In this document: positions 1 through 7,811 of the stretch, piece after piece
Layout: every line of letters begins with the position of its first letter
Position numbering within the stretch: the first letter of the stretch is position 1
Assembly: GCA_026400105.1 (NCBI GenBank)
Contig: JAPLPQ010000023.1
Coordinates: 1-60,290 of the forward strand
Direction of reading: 5' to 3'
Origin: Burkholderiales bacterium
GTDB taxonomy: Bacteria > Pseudomonadota > Gammaproteobacteria > Burkholderiales > Burkholderiaceae_C
Length of the DNA stretch: 60,290 nucleotides
Translations under genes and position numbers: made by a program
The notes under the pieces: model-generated
What the model was told of the DNA's origin: nothing
The model's database searches: none
What the model saw: the letters and a program-made list of their open reading frames with translations, nothing else

Positions 1-141
1 AAGACCGTGATCGTCAACAAGCGATCCATGGCGGCGGGCTATGCTGGCCTGGACAACGAGCTGTTCTACCTCGACAAGACCATGATGGTGTTCGGCGACG
101 CCAAGAAGGTGGTCGAGGAAATGACCAAGGCCATCGAGTGA
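1..141 (+). CDS. pntB: NAD(P) transhydrogenase subunit beta, C-terminal fragment
   Basis: Only the last 46 codons lie in the window; the gene enters from the left edge. The visible tail ([14 protein letters not shown], then [16 protein letters not shown]) matches the NADP(H)-binding domain III end of PntB, which carries the conserved KRS and GYAG motifs and the GDAK motif near the C-terminus. PntAB is an inner-membrane, proton-driven transhydrogenase making NADPH from NADH. The reading frame ends in TGA whose last base begins the A-tract of the following terminator, so this is the last gene of its operon. Identity is from recognised family sequence; the catalytic subunit pntA should lie upstream. 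Confidence 0.9.
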   Translation, partial: KTVIVNKRSMAAGYAGLDNELFYLDKTMMVFGDAKKVVEEMTKAIE

Positions 142-142
142 A

Positions 143-179
143 AAAAAGGCTCCCGAGCATGAAGCTCGGGAGCCTTTTT
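143..179. terminator. Bidirectional intrinsic terminator between pntB and efp
   Basis: A 16-bp perfect inverted repeat (143-158 and 164-179) flanks a 5-nt ATGAA loop. The arms are A5 plus a GC-rich core (GGCTCCCGAGC) and its complement ending in T5, so either strand gives a GC-rich hairpin followed by a U-tract. It can stop pntB on the plus strand and efp on the minus strand. Confidence 0.93.
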
Positions 180-216
180 CAGTGATCCGACCCGACAGGC
201 AGGCCGGAGCCAGCAA

Positions 217-771
217 TCAGACGCGCTTGCGGTATTCGCCGGTGCGGGTGTCGATTTCGATCTTGTCGCCTTGCGCGACGAACAGCGGCACCGGGATTTC
301 GAAGCCGGTGTTGATCTTGGCGGGCTTGAGCACCTTGCCCGAGGTGTCGCCCTTGACGGCCGGCTCGGTCCAGGTGATTTCGCGCTCGACGCTGGTCGGC
401 AGTTCGACCGAGATCGCCTTGCCGTCATAGAACACGACTTCCAGCGACATGCCGTCTTCCAGGTAGTTCAGCGCGTCGCCCATGTTCTCGGCTTCGACTT
501 CGTACTGGTTGTAGTCGGTGTCCATGCAGACATACATCGGATCGGCGAAGTAGGAGTAGGTGCACTCTTTCTTGTCGAGGATCACGTTGTCGATCTTGTC
601 GTCGGCGCGGAACACGACTTCGGTGCCCGTGTTGCCCAGCAGGCCCTTGAGCTTCATGCGCACGGTGGCAGCGCCACGGCCGCCGCGGGCGTATTCGGTC
701 TTCAGGACGATCATCGGGTCCTTGCCGTGCATGATCACGTTGCCGGCGCGGATTTCTTGAGCGATTTTCAT
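217..771 (-). CDS. efp: Elongation factor P (Arg32 type)
   Basis: A 184-aa protein, the usual EF-P length, with the three beta-barrel domains of the family. It binds between the P and E sites of the ribosome and relieves stalling at proline runs. The modified loop reads [16 protein letters not shown] and places Arg at residue 32 instead of the Lys used by the EpmA/B system; Arg32 is the site that EarP rhamnosylates with dTDP-rhamnose. The gene directly upstream on the same strand is earP, so substrate and modifier are neighbours. Start chosen at the ATG preceded by AGGAAG four bases upstream. The 128-bp gap to earP could hold a separate promoter, though I see no clear hexamers. Confidence 0.97.
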   Translation of the reverse strand: MKIAQEIRAGNVIMHGKDPMIVLKTEYARGGRGAATVRMKLKGLLGNTGTEVVFRADDKIDNVILDKKECTYSYFADPMYVCMDTDYNQYEVEAENMGDALNYLEDGMSLEVVFYDGKAISVELPTSVEREITWTEPAVKGDTSGKVLKPAKINTGFEIPVPLFVAQGDKIEIDTRTGEYRKRV

Positions 772-899
772 GGTGCTTCCTGTGGAATTTGCCGCCCCGT
801 CCTGTTCGGGCGCGTTCGTGCGGCGAGAGGGCGTTGAGCCCGTTAATCTGTTTGAGCTACGACCCGGTTTGCACCGGAATCTGCATAAAGCCTTTGATT

Positions 900-2024
900 T
901 TACCGTTTTTCTGCCACAAAACCCAAGAGCTGGCTTGCCAGATCATCCTGTTGCAGCAGCCGGTCCCGGGCCGCGAGCGCACAGGCCTGCCAGGCCGGCA
1001 GGTCGACCGGCGGCAGCGGCGCGTTGACCACACCGTTCCAGACCCGGTGGAAGGCGCGCAGCGAGGGCGGTGCCTCGAGCCAGTCGAGGAAGGCCTCGAG
1101 CTTCAAGTGATGCGCGTCGTCATGCTGCGGGTAGATATGCCAGACGAAAGCCTGACCGGCCCAGAGCGCGCGCACCAGCGAGTCCTCGCCGCGCACCAGA
1201 TTCAGGTCGCTGGCCCAGAGCAGGCGGTCGAACTCGGTCTGCGCGACATGGGGCAGCGCGTGGCGCCGAGCCTGCAGGCCGGCCGCGGCCGGCCAGGCCA
1301 GCTCCAGCGCGGCGGCGGGCCGGCCCGGTGCGACCAGCCAGTGCGCCGCGCGCAGCGCGGGGTCGCGCAGCAGCTCGGGCAACCGCTCCGGTTCGTAGCA
1401 GAACAGGGTCACGCGCGGTGCGTCACCCTCTGCTGGCAGGCCCTGGCCGCGTAGCCAGGCACCGCGCTCGAAGGCCGCGCGCTGCGTCATCAGCCCGGGC
1501 TCGCGCAGCAGTCCGCCGGTTGCGGGCGTGAAGCCGGGGTAGAAGAACCACTGGGTCCGTCCGGCCAGCGGCCCGCTCATGACCGGCGAGGCCAGCCGGT
1601 GGCAGCGCTCGACATAGGCTTCGGCGCTCAGGTATTCGAGATTCAGCCAGAGCCGCGTTGGCGCGCCTGCCGCCGCCTCGGGCTGCAGCGCGGCAACCCA
1701 GGCCGGGTCGAGCTCGCAGCCAAAGGCCGCGATCAGCACATCGCTGGCGGGCAGGGCCGATGGTGGGGCAGCCGGGTCGCTGCGCGGCCAGTGCCGGACC
1801 TCGATGCCGGCCAGGGCGCCGGCATCAGCAGCAGCAAGGGCGCCGGAACGCGCGCCGGGCGCCATCCAGTCGAGCGGCTCGGGCTGGTCGGTCCAGAGCC
1901 GCACGCGCTGGCCGCGCGCGACCAGGTTGGTCGCCAGCCGCCAGCAGACGCCGAGGTCGCCCCAGTTGTCGATCACATGGCAGAAGATGTCCCAGTTCAG
2001 GGCAGGGTGATGTTGGCAATTCAC
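900..2024 (-). CDS. earP: EF-P arginine-32 rhamnosyltransferase EarP
   Basis: A 374-aa protein whose N-terminus ([21 protein letters not shown]) is the hallmark of EarP, an inverting GT-B glycosyltransferase that transfers rhamnose from dTDP-beta-L-rhamnose to Arg32 of EF-P. The later segment [25 protein letters not shown] contains the RGEDS and W-H-IYPQ motifs of the C-terminal nucleotide-sugar binding half. It lies upstream of efp on the same strand, the common arrangement in Betaproteobacteria. Only one Met precedes the conserved WDIFC segment, so the start is well constrained. It is divergent from uvrC with 57 bp between start codons, so the two promoters must be compact or overlap. Confidence 0.96.
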   Translation of the reverse strand: MNCQHHPALNWDIFCHVIDNWGDLGVCWRLATNLVARGQRVRLWTDQPEPLDWMAPGARSGALAAADAGALAGIEVRHWPRSDPAAPPSALPASDVLIAAFGCELDPAWVAALQPEAAAGAPTRLWLNLEYLSAEAYVERCHRLASPVMSGPLAGRTQWFFYPGFTPATGGLLREPGLMTQRAAFERGAWLRGQGLPAEGDAPRVTLFCYEPERLPELLRDPALRAAHWLVAPGRPAAALELAWPAAAGLQARRHALPHVAQTEFDRLLWASDLNLVRGEDSLVRALWAGQAFVWHIYPQHDDAHHLKLEAFLDWLEAPPSLRAFHRVWNGVVNAPLPPVDLPAWQACALAARDRLLQQDDLASQLLGFVAEKR

Positions 2025-2081
2025 CGCGCGATTGTCTTACAGTGGCGCCTTTCCTTGTCAGCGAACCGCTTGCCGCCGCCC

Positions 2082-4112
2082 ATGAGCGCCACCCATCCCG
2101 AATCCCTGCTGCAGGCGGTTGCCGCCTTGCCGGCCCTGCCGGGCGTCTACCGCTATTTCGACGCCGACGGCCTGCTGCTCTATGTCGGCAAGGCCAAGGA
2201 CCTCAAGCGGCGCGTCTCGAGCTATTTCCAGAAGACCCATGACGGCACCCGGATCGGCCACATGGTGTCGAAGATCGCGCGGCTCGAGACCACGGTGGTG
2301 CGCTCCGAGGCCGAGGCGCTGCTGCTCGAGAACAACCTGATCAAGACCCAGCAGCCGCGCTACAACATCCTGTTCCGCGACGACAAGAGCTACCCCTATC
2401 TGCGCCTGAGCGCCAGCAGCTGGACCCCGGCCTTTGAGCGCTCGCCGGCCGGGCAGGGCGGCGAAGCCCGGCCCGAGCATTACCCGCGCATGTCCTACTA
2501 CCGCGGCGCGGTCGAGAAGAAGCACCAGTATTTCGGCCCCTATCCGAGCGCCTGGGCGGTCAAGGAGACGCTCGAGCTGCTGCAAAAGGTGTTCCGCCTG
2601 CGCACCTGCGAGGACACGGTGTTCAAGCACCGCAGCCGGCCCTGCCTGCTGGCCCAGATCAAGCGCTGCTCGGGGCCCTGCGTCGGCCTGGTCAGCGCGG
2701 CCGACTACGCGCAGGATGTGCGCGCGGCCGGCGCCTTCCTGCGCGGGGAGACCCAGACCGTGCTGGCCGAGATCGAGGCCAGGATGCTGCAGCACTCCGA
2801 ATGGCTCGAGTTCGAGCAGGCGGCCGAGGCGCGCAACCAGATGAGCGCGCTGTCCCGCGTGCTGCACCAGCAGTCGATGGAGAACGTCTCGGACCAGGAT
2901 GTCGACATCCTGGCGGTCAAGGTCCAGGGCGGACGCGCCTGCGTCAACCTCGCGATGGTGCGCGGCGGGCGCCATCTGGGCGACCGACCCTATTTCCCGG
3001 CCCATGTCGAGGACGGCGCGCTGCTGGCCGCGCTGGCAGCCGAGGACGAGGCCGATGGCGCAGATGGCAGCCTCGGCACGGATGGCACTGCCGCTGGCGT
3101 CCAGCCCCGATCTGCCCCCGCCCCGGTCGAGCAGCGCGTGCTAGAGGCCTTCATCGCCCAGCATTACACCCAGGCCGCGCCGCCGCCGGTATTGGTGCTG
3201 GGCGCCCCGGTCGATACCGGCCTGCTCGAGCTGCTGACCGAGCAGAGCGGCATCAAGCTGCACCCGGTGTTCCACCCGCGCGAGCACCGCCGCGCCTGGC
3301 TCGAGATGGCGCAGAAGAATGCCGAGCTGCAGCTCGCGCGGCTGCTGGCCGAGGAGGGCTCGCAGCAGGCGCGCACGCGCGCGCTGGTCCAGGCGCTCGA
3401 CCTGGCCGATGACGCGCTCGATGCCTTGCGCATCGAATGCTTCGACATCTCGCATACCGCGGGCGAGGCGACTGTCGCCTCCTGCGTCGTCTTCGAGGGC
3501 CACAAGATGCAGAGCAGCCAGTACCGGCGCTACAACATCGACGGCATCACGCCGGGCGACGACTATGCCGCCATGCGCCAGGTGCTCGAGCGGCGCTACG
3601 GCAAGCTGGCCGAGGCGCTGCGCGAGGCCGGTGGCAGCGAGGCTGCCAGCAAGGCCGGCGCGCGCCTGCCCGACATCGTGCTGATCGACGGCGGCAAGGG
3701 CCAGGTCGGTGTCGCGCGCGAGGTGTTCGAGGCGCTCGGGCTCGACCTCGGTCGCCTGGTCGGGGTCGAGAAGGGCGAGGGCCGCAAGGTCGGCCTGGAG
3801 GAGCTGGTCTTTGCCGACGGGCGCGACAAGGTCTATCTGGGCGCCGACTCGGCCGCGCTGATGCTGGTGGCGCAGATCCGCGACGAGGCGCACCGCTTCG
3901 CGATCACCGGCATGCGGGCCCAGCGCGCCAAGACGCGCACCGGTGGCAGCAAGCTCGAGGACATTGCGGGTGTCGGGCCGAAGAAGCGGGCCCGCCTGCT
4001 GCAGCGCTTTGGCGGCCTCAAGGGCGTGGCCGATGCCAGCGTCGAGGACCTGGCTGGCGTCGAGGGCATCTCGGGCGAACTGGCCGATGCGATCTATCGC
4101 GCGCTGCATTGA
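2082..4112 (+). CDS. uvrC: UvrABC system protein C (excinuclease subunit)
   Basis: A 676-aa protein that makes the dual incisions in nucleotide excision repair. Visible domains in order: N-terminal GIY-YIG nuclease ([12 protein letters not shown], then [14 protein letters not shown]), a Cys-rich region ([13 protein letters not shown]), a UVR UvrB-binding motif, the RNase H-like C-terminal endonuclease ([12 protein letters not shown] and [10 protein letters not shown]), and terminal helix-hairpin-helix repeats ([16 protein letters not shown]). A low-complexity acidic linker sits around residues 325-350. The frame is open for 161 codons further upstream, but that part overlaps earP and is not UvrC-like. 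ATG 2082 gives the expected start just before the GIY domain, though no strong Shine-Dalgarno is visible. pgsA follows 46 bp later. Confidence 0.97.
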   Translation: MSATHPESLLQAVAALPALPGVYRYFDADGLLLYVGKAKDLKRRVSSYFQKTHDGTRIGHMVSKIARLETTVVRSEAEALLLENNLIKTQQPRYNILFRDDKSYPYLRLSASSWTPAFERSPAGQGGEARPEHYPRMSYYRGAVEKKHQYFGPYPSAWAVKETLELLQKVFRLRTCEDTVFKHRSRPCLLAQIKRCSGPCVGLVSAADYAQDVRAAGAFLRGETQTVLAEIEARMLQHSEWLEFEQAAEARNQMSALSRVLHQQSMENVSDQDVDILAVKVQGGRACVNLAMVRGGRHLGDRPYFPAHVEDGALLAALAAEDEADGADGSLGTDGTAAGVQPRSAPAPVEQRVLEAFIAQHYTQAAPPPVLVLGAPVDTGLLELLTEQSGIKLHPVFHPREHRRAWLEMAQKNAELQLARLLAEEGSQQARTRALVQALDLADDALDALRIECFDISHTAGEATVASCVVFEGHKMQSSQYRRYNIDGITPGDDYAAMRQVLERRYGKLAEALREAGGSEAASKAGARLPDIVLIDGGKGQVGVAREVFEALGLDLGRLVGVEKGEGRKVGLEELVFADGRDKVYLGADSAALMLVAQIRDEAHRFAITGMRAQRAKTRTGGSKLEDIAGVGPKKRARLLQRFGGLKGVADASVEDLAGVEGISGELADAIYRALH

Positions 4113-4158
4113 GCACCCGGCAGCGAAACCGTCACCGACAGCCTGCATAATCTGCGGC

Positions 4159-4725
4159 ATGTTCTTCAACCTGCCGACACTGCTGACCTGGGCCCGGATC
4201 GCGGCCATCCCGCTGATCGTCGCGGTGTTCTACTGGCCCGGCCTCGAGGGCCAGCGGCAGAACCTGATCGCGACGGTGCTGTTCGTGGTCTTTGCCGCCA
4301 CCGACTGGGCCGACGGCTACCTGGCGCGCAAGCTCAACCAGACCTCGTCCTTCGGCGCCTTCCTCGATCCGGTGGCCGACAAGTTCCTGGTCTGCGCCTG
4401 CGTGCTGGTGCTGGTGCACCTGGGACGGGCCGATGTCTTTGTCGCGCTGATCATCATCGGGCGCGAGATCGCGATCTCGGCGCTGCGCGAGTGGATGGCG
4501 ACCATCGGCGCCAACAAGAGCGTGGCGGTGCACATGGTCGGCAAGCTCAAGACCAGCGTGCAGATGGTCGCGATTCCCTTCCTGCTCTATCAGGCGCCGC
4601 TGTTCGGCATCGACACCCAGGCCTGGGGCCGGGTGCTGATCTGGGCCTCCGCCGTGCTGACGATCTGGTCCATGGCCTACTACCTCAAGAAGGCATTGCC
4701 CGAGATCCGCGCCAAGGCGCGTTGA
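4159..4725 (+). CDS. pgsA: CDP-diacylglycerol-glycerol-3-phosphate 3-phosphatidyltransferase
   Basis: A 188-aa polytopic inner-membrane enzyme that makes phosphatidylglycerol phosphate from CDP-diacylglycerol and glycerol 3-phosphate, the first step to PG and cardiolipin. The CDP-alcohol phosphotransferase signature DGYLARKLN...GAFLDPVADK is complete, with the two Asp pairs that bind metal and substrate. About five hydrophobic segments are visible. The ATG at 4159 starts MFFNLPTLLTWARI, the normal PgsA N-terminus; the longer open frame upstream overlaps uvrC and is not used. Linkage uvrC-pgsA-tRNA is common in proteobacteria. Confidence 0.96.
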   Translation: MFFNLPTLLTWARIAAIPLIVAVFYWPGLEGQRQNLIATVLFVVFAATDWADGYLARKLNQTSSFGAFLDPVADKFLVCACVLVLVHLGRADVFVALIIIGREIAISALREWMATIGANKSVAVHMVGKLKTSVQMVAIPFLLYQAPLFGIDTQAWGRVLIWASAVLTIWSMAYYLKKALPEIRAKAR

Positions 4726-4839
4726 GTATTCCCGGACCGGCCACTTTTTTTGCCGGTCGCGCCGGCCAGCTGCCCAACAGCGGCTAGAATTTGCAGCTGT
4801 TCACGGCGCGTGAACGCCGGATAGCCTCATCCTGCATCC

Positions 4840-4915
4840 GGGTCCTTAGCTCAGTTGGTAGAGCGCTTCCTTTACACGGAAGATGTCGGCGGTTCGAGCC
4901 CGTCAGGACCCACCA
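4840..4915 (+). tRNA. tRNA-Val (anticodon TAC)
   Basis: A full 76-nt cloverleaf is present. Acceptor GGGTCCT (4840-4846) pairs with AGGACCC (4905-4911); D stem GCTC/GAGC; anticodon stem CTTCC/GGAAG with loop TTTACAC giving anticodon TAC at 4873-4875; T stem GGCGG/CCGTC with loop TTCGAGC; discriminator A and encoded CCA at 4913-4915. Gene order after pgsA supports the call. Confidence 0.98.
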
Positions 4916-4920
4916 ATCCT

Positions 4921-4930
4921 CCCCCCCCCC
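4921..4930. repeat. Homopolymer run of ten C
   Basis: Ten consecutive C lie in the 15 bp between the CCA end of tRNA-Val and the stop codon of the convergent kinase gene. On the minus strand it is a G10 run directly after the TGA, so length changes would not shift any reading frame. Confidence 0.95.
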
Positions 4931-6667
4931 TCAAGTCCCCGTCACCCTCAGCCAGAGCAGCACCAGCACGGCCAGCGCCAGCAACAGCGTCAGGCTCTGC
5001 CAGAACCGCAGCGGCTGGCGCTCGATCAGCGGGCTCGCGCCCTGGCGCTGGTACTGCGGCCCGGGCCGGCGCAGGTCCTGCACGAACTCCGACAACGCCT
5101 CCTGCCGCTTGCCGGGCTGGGCGTGCAGCGCGCGGCGCAGCACGGCATCGAGCCAGGGCGGCAGATCGGGCCGCAGGCTGCGCAGCTCGATGTAGCGCAA
5201 CCGCTTGAGCTCGTCCGGCGTGCGCAGCCTTGTCACCTGCAGGCCGTAGGGCAGCTGGCCGCTGAGCATCTGGTAGGTGATCACCGCCAGCGAGAACAGC
5301 TCCGACCGCACCGTGCCGCTGCCACCGACGAAATATTCGGGCGCGGTGTATTGCAGCGAGCCCAGGATCGCCTGCGGACTGGCTTCGGCAGTGCCCTCGG
5401 TCAGTCCGGCGACATGGGTCGAGGCCAGGTCGATGATCCTGACCGTGCCGCTGCGGTCCAGCATCAGGTTCTCGGGCCGCAGGTCCTGATGCAGCATCTC
5501 CTTGCGATGGAAGGCCTGCAAGCCCCGGGCCACCTGCTCGACGATGCCGCGCACCTGGTCGAGATCGGGCGCCGGATGGTCGACCATCCACTGCGCCAGC
5601 GTCTGGCCGTCGACATATTCCAGCGCGACATACAGATGCTCGCGCCGGCGCTCGGCCGTGCCGGCGCGCACCACATGCGGGCTGTCGATCCGGCGCGCGA
5701 TCCATTCCTCGAGCAGGAAACGGTCGAGGTAGGCCGGGTCGTCGCGCAGGTCGACCGACGGGGTCTTCAGCACCACTGCCTGGCCGCTGGCCAGGTCGGT
5801 CGCCAAGTAGACATGGCTGCGCGCGCTCAGCTGCAGCTCGCGCACGATCCGGTAGCCCTCGAACTCGCTGCGCGGCTGCAAGGTCGGCGGCAGGCGCAGG
5901 CCCTCGCGCTGGCCTTGCAGCTGGCTGGCCTGTACGTCGGGCAGGGCATCGATGCGCACCAGCTGCAGCGTCAGGTTGTCCTGGCTGCCGCGCTCGAGCG
6001 CCGTCGCGACCAGCTCGGCCGCTGCCGCCTCCAGGTCGTCGGCATGGCGGGCCAGGGCCGCCTGCACGCTGGCGGCGTCGAGCTGTTCGTAGGCGCCGTC
6101 GGTCGCCAGCAGGTAGACCTCGCCGACCTCGGTCAGCCAGCTGCGGTAATCGATCTCGACCGTCGGCCCCGCGCCCAGCGCCCGCCCGAGATAGCTCTCG
6201 ACCGAGGAGACCTGGACCCGGTGATCCTCGGTCAGCTGCTCGAGCGCCTGGGCATGCAGGCGGTAGACCCGGGTGTCGCCCACATGCAGCAGATGGGCCT
6301 CGCGCCCCTTGAGGATCAAGGCGCTGAAGGTGCAGACATGGCCGCGATCGCGGTCGAAGCGCGCCGGGCTGCGCTGGGTCTGGGCATGGAGCCAGGAGTT
6401 GCCGGCCTCGAGCACGCGCTGGGCCGCGCGCCGGACCGACCAGGCCTCGGAGGTGCAGTAGTAGTCGTCCAGGAAGCCGCGCACCGCGGCGGCGCTGGCG
6501 ATCTGGCTGACGGCGCTGCTGCTGATGCCATCGGCCAGCGCCAGCGCGATGCCCTTGCTCGCCAGCAGCGGCCCGTCCGGCACCATCGCGCCATGAAAAT
6601 CCTGGTTGACCGGCTTGCGGCCGGCCTGCGAATGCTGGCCGAGCGTGACCCGCAGGCCCGTGCTCAT
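4931..6667 (-). CDS. Bifunctional PP2C phosphatase / Ser-Thr protein kinase, membrane-anchored
   Basis: A 578-aa fusion. Residues about 5-240 form a PP2C-type phosphatase (VNQD at 20-23, ADG at 45-47, GD at 130-131, TDG at 189-191, QDN at 229-231). Residues about 268-535 form an Hanks-type kinase with Lys301 (VVLKTP), a catalytic loop reading HQDLRPEN (393-400) instead of HRD, DLA at 413-415 instead of DFG, and an APE motif. One transmembrane helix (about 557-574) ends the protein, so both catalytic domains face the cytoplasm. Such fusions sit beside nitrite/nitrate assimilation genes in Burkholderiales. The start is the ATG at 6667, whose ATGA overlaps the stop of a 26-codon upstream ORF; an in-frame ATG at 6694 would add nine residues. 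Substrate unknown. Confidence 0.88.
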   Translation of the reverse strand: MSTGLRVTLGQHSQAGRKPVNQDFHGAMVPDGPLLASKGIALALADGISSSAVSQIASAAAVRGFLDDYYCTSEAWSVRRAAQRVLEAGNSWLHAQTQRSPARFDRDRGHVCTFSALILKGREAHLLHVGDTRVYRLHAQALEQLTEDHRVQVSSVESYLGRALGAGPTVEIDYRSWLTEVGEVYLLATDGAYEQLDAASVQAALARHADDLEAAAAELVATALERGSQDNLTLQLVRIDALPDVQASQLQGQREGLRLPPTLQPRSEFEGYRIVRELQLSARSHVYLATDLASGQAVVLKTPSVDLRDDPAYLDRFLLEEWIARRIDSPHVVRAGTAERRREHLYVALEYVDGQTLAQWMVDHPAPDLDQVRGIVEQVARGLQAFHRKEMLHQDLRPENLMLDRSGTVRIIDLASTHVAGLTEGTAEASPQAILGSLQYTAPEYFVGGSGTVRSELFSLAVITYQMLSGQLPYGLQVTRLRTPDELKRLRYIELRSLRPDLPPWLDAVLRRALHAQPGKRQEALSEFVQDLRRPGPQYQRQGASPLIERQPLRFWQSLTLLLALAVLVLLWLRVTGT

Positions 6668-6744
6668 GGCGTCGTGCCGGAGCGGGCCGCCCACCCCGCC
6701 GGGGCTGCCAGGGTGGCGATCAGGGACTCCGGCCTGGCGCTCAT
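6664..6744 (-). CDS. 26-codon ORF bridging the FNT channel and the kinase
   Basis: A 26-aa frame (beginning MSARPESLIATLAAP) starts in a TGATG overlap with the FNT stop codon and ends in an ATGA overlap with the kinase start. It fills the gap exactly, so ribosomes could pass from the channel gene to the kinase by successive termination-reinitiation. Ala-rich with no recognisable domain. It may be a coupling peptide with no function of its own or a decayed remnant; expression is not proven. Confidence 0.35.
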   Translation of the reverse strand: MSARPESLIATLAAPAGWAARSGTTP

Positions 6745-7556
6745 CAGACAGCGACGCGCTTGGGAGCGGTCTTGTAATGGGTCGAGTAGAGCGTCGCGCC
6801 GACGAAGGTCAGTCCGCCGACCAGGTTGCCGAGCACGGTCGGGATCTCGTTCCAGATCACGTAGTCCATGATCGTGAAGTGGCCACCAAGCATCAGGCCC
6901 GAGGGGAACAGGAACATGTTGACGACCGAATGCTCGAAGCCCATGTAGAAGAAGACCAGGATCGGCATCCACATGCCGATGACCTTGCCCGAGACGGTGC
7001 TCGACATCATGGCTGCCACGACGCCGGTCGACACCATCCAGTTGCACATCACGCCGCGCACGAACAGCGTCAGCATGCCGGCTGCGCCATGGGCGGCATA
7101 GCCGACCGTGCGGCCTTCGCCGATGGCGCCGATCTTCAGGCCGACCGCGTTCGGGGCTTCGGTGAAGCCGAAGGTGAAGATGATGGCCATGAACAGGGCC
7201 ACCGTCAGGGCGCCGGCAAAGTTGCCCAGGAACACCAGCGACCAGTTGCGCAGCACGCCGCTCCAGGTCGCGCCCGGGCGGCGGTCGAACACGGCCAGCG
7301 GGGTCAGGGTGAAGACGCCGGTCAGCAGGTCGAAGCCCATCAGGTACAGCATGCAGAAGCCGACCGGAAACAGCAGCGCGCCGATCAGCGGGTTGCCGGT
7401 GTTGACCGAGACCGTGACCGCGAAGGCCGCCGCCAGCGCGAGGATGGCGCCAGCCATGTAGGAGCGGATCAGGGTGTCCCGGGTGGACATCAGCAGCTTG
7501 GATTCGCCGGCATCGACCATCTTGGTCACGAACTCGGCAGGAGCGAGGTAGGCCAT
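6744..7556 (-). CDS. Formate/nitrite transporter (FNT) family channel, probable nitrite channel
   Basis: A 270-aa protein with six hydrophobic helices typical of the pentameric FNT channels (FocA/NirC). It begins MAYLAPAEFVTKMVD. The inner-membrane channel would import nitrite (or export excess) for the NirBD reductase encoded upstream. The start at 7556 is preceded by AAGGAA with suitable spacing; a longer frame to 7592 would put the N-terminus inside the leader terminator and is rejected. It is read from a 255-nt region downstream of the NIT-ANTAR regulator gene, containing an intrinsic terminator 28 bp before the start codon, which suggests attenuation control. Confidence 0.93.
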   Translation of the reverse strand: MAYLAPAEFVTKMVDAGESKLLMSTRDTLIRSYMAGAILALAAAFAVTVSVNTGNPLIGALLFPVGFCMLYLMGFDLLTGVFTLTPLAVFDRRPGATWSGVLRNWSLVFLGNFAGALTVALFMAIIFTFGFTEAPNAVGLKIGAIGEGRTVGYAAHGAAGMLTLFVRGVMCNWMVSTGVVAAMMSSTVSGKVIGMWMPILVFFYMGFEHSVVNMFLFPSGLMLGGHFTIMDYVIWNEIPTVLGNLVGGLTFVGATLYSTHYKTAPKRVAV

Positions 7557-7583
7557 CGCAGTTCCTTGGAAGAGGGGGAGGTG

Positions 7584-7648
7584 AAAAAACAAAAACGGCG
7601 TCGCCTTCCTGTCGCCGGCATGAGCCGCAGCAGGAGGGGGACACCGTT
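7584..7648 (-). terminator. Leader terminator (candidate attenuator) upstream of the FNT channel gene
   Basis: On the minus strand an outer stem AACGGTGTC/GACGCCGTT (7640-7648 with 7594-7602, one G-U pair) encloses a further TCCTG/CAGGA arm and is followed by TTTTT-G-TTTTTT (7595-7584). It ends only 27 bp before the ATG of the channel gene and about 160 bp after the NIT-ANTAR gene, so it acts as a leader terminator rather than a tidy end to the upstream operon. Confidence 0.8.
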
Positions 7649-7665
7649 ATCCATCTGTGCAAGTC

Positions 7666-7766
7666 GCTCCCGGCACATTGCTGCCGGGGAGCTGGTCGTC
7701 AAGCCGTCATTAGCTCAATCAGGATCAATGAAGCAGCTTTCGTGCCAGTGGCTTTCGAGGCTTGAC
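7666..7766 (-). promoter_or_regulatory. Structured leader with two further stems before the terminator
   Basis: Upstream of the leader terminator the RNA can form GCTCCCCGGCA/TGCCGGGAGC (7682-7692 with 7666-7675, one bulge) closing a six-base loop GCAATG. Upstream of that is a perfect 8-bp long-range stem GTCAAGCC/GGCTTGAC (7759-7766 with 7698-7705). ANTAR proteins bind tandem hexaloop hairpins, but this loop lacks the usual A1/G4 pattern, so direct binding is only a suggestion. Confidence 0.5.
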
Positions 7767-7811
7767 TGCCCGGCGTCTGGTCCGAGTGAACCAAACCGGT
7801 GCATGGCAGGT

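Noticed and set aside
1599-2081. N-terminal extension of the uvrC frame by 161 codons
   Set aside because: It runs antisense through earP and lacks UvrC similarity; the GIY-YIG domain begins just after ATG 2082.
4735-4758. Hairpin GACCGGC/GCCGGTC after pgsA with a T-run, resembling a terminator
   Set aside because: The T7 run lies in the loop, not after the stem, so it is not an intrinsic terminator.
4921-4930. C10 tract as a phase-variation switch
   Set aside because: It lies after the kinase stop codon and outside the tRNA, so slippage would change no reading frame; possible assembly-sensitive site only.
6668-6694. Alternative kinase start nine codons upstream
   Set aside because: The ATG at 6667 overlaps the stop of the bridging ORF and directly precedes the PP2C fold; the extension adds no recognised sequence, though it is not excluded.
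4883-6871. Long plus-strand open frame opposite the kinase gene
   Set aside because: Gln/His/Arg-rich composition typical of the reverse complement of a high-GC gene; no recognisable domain.
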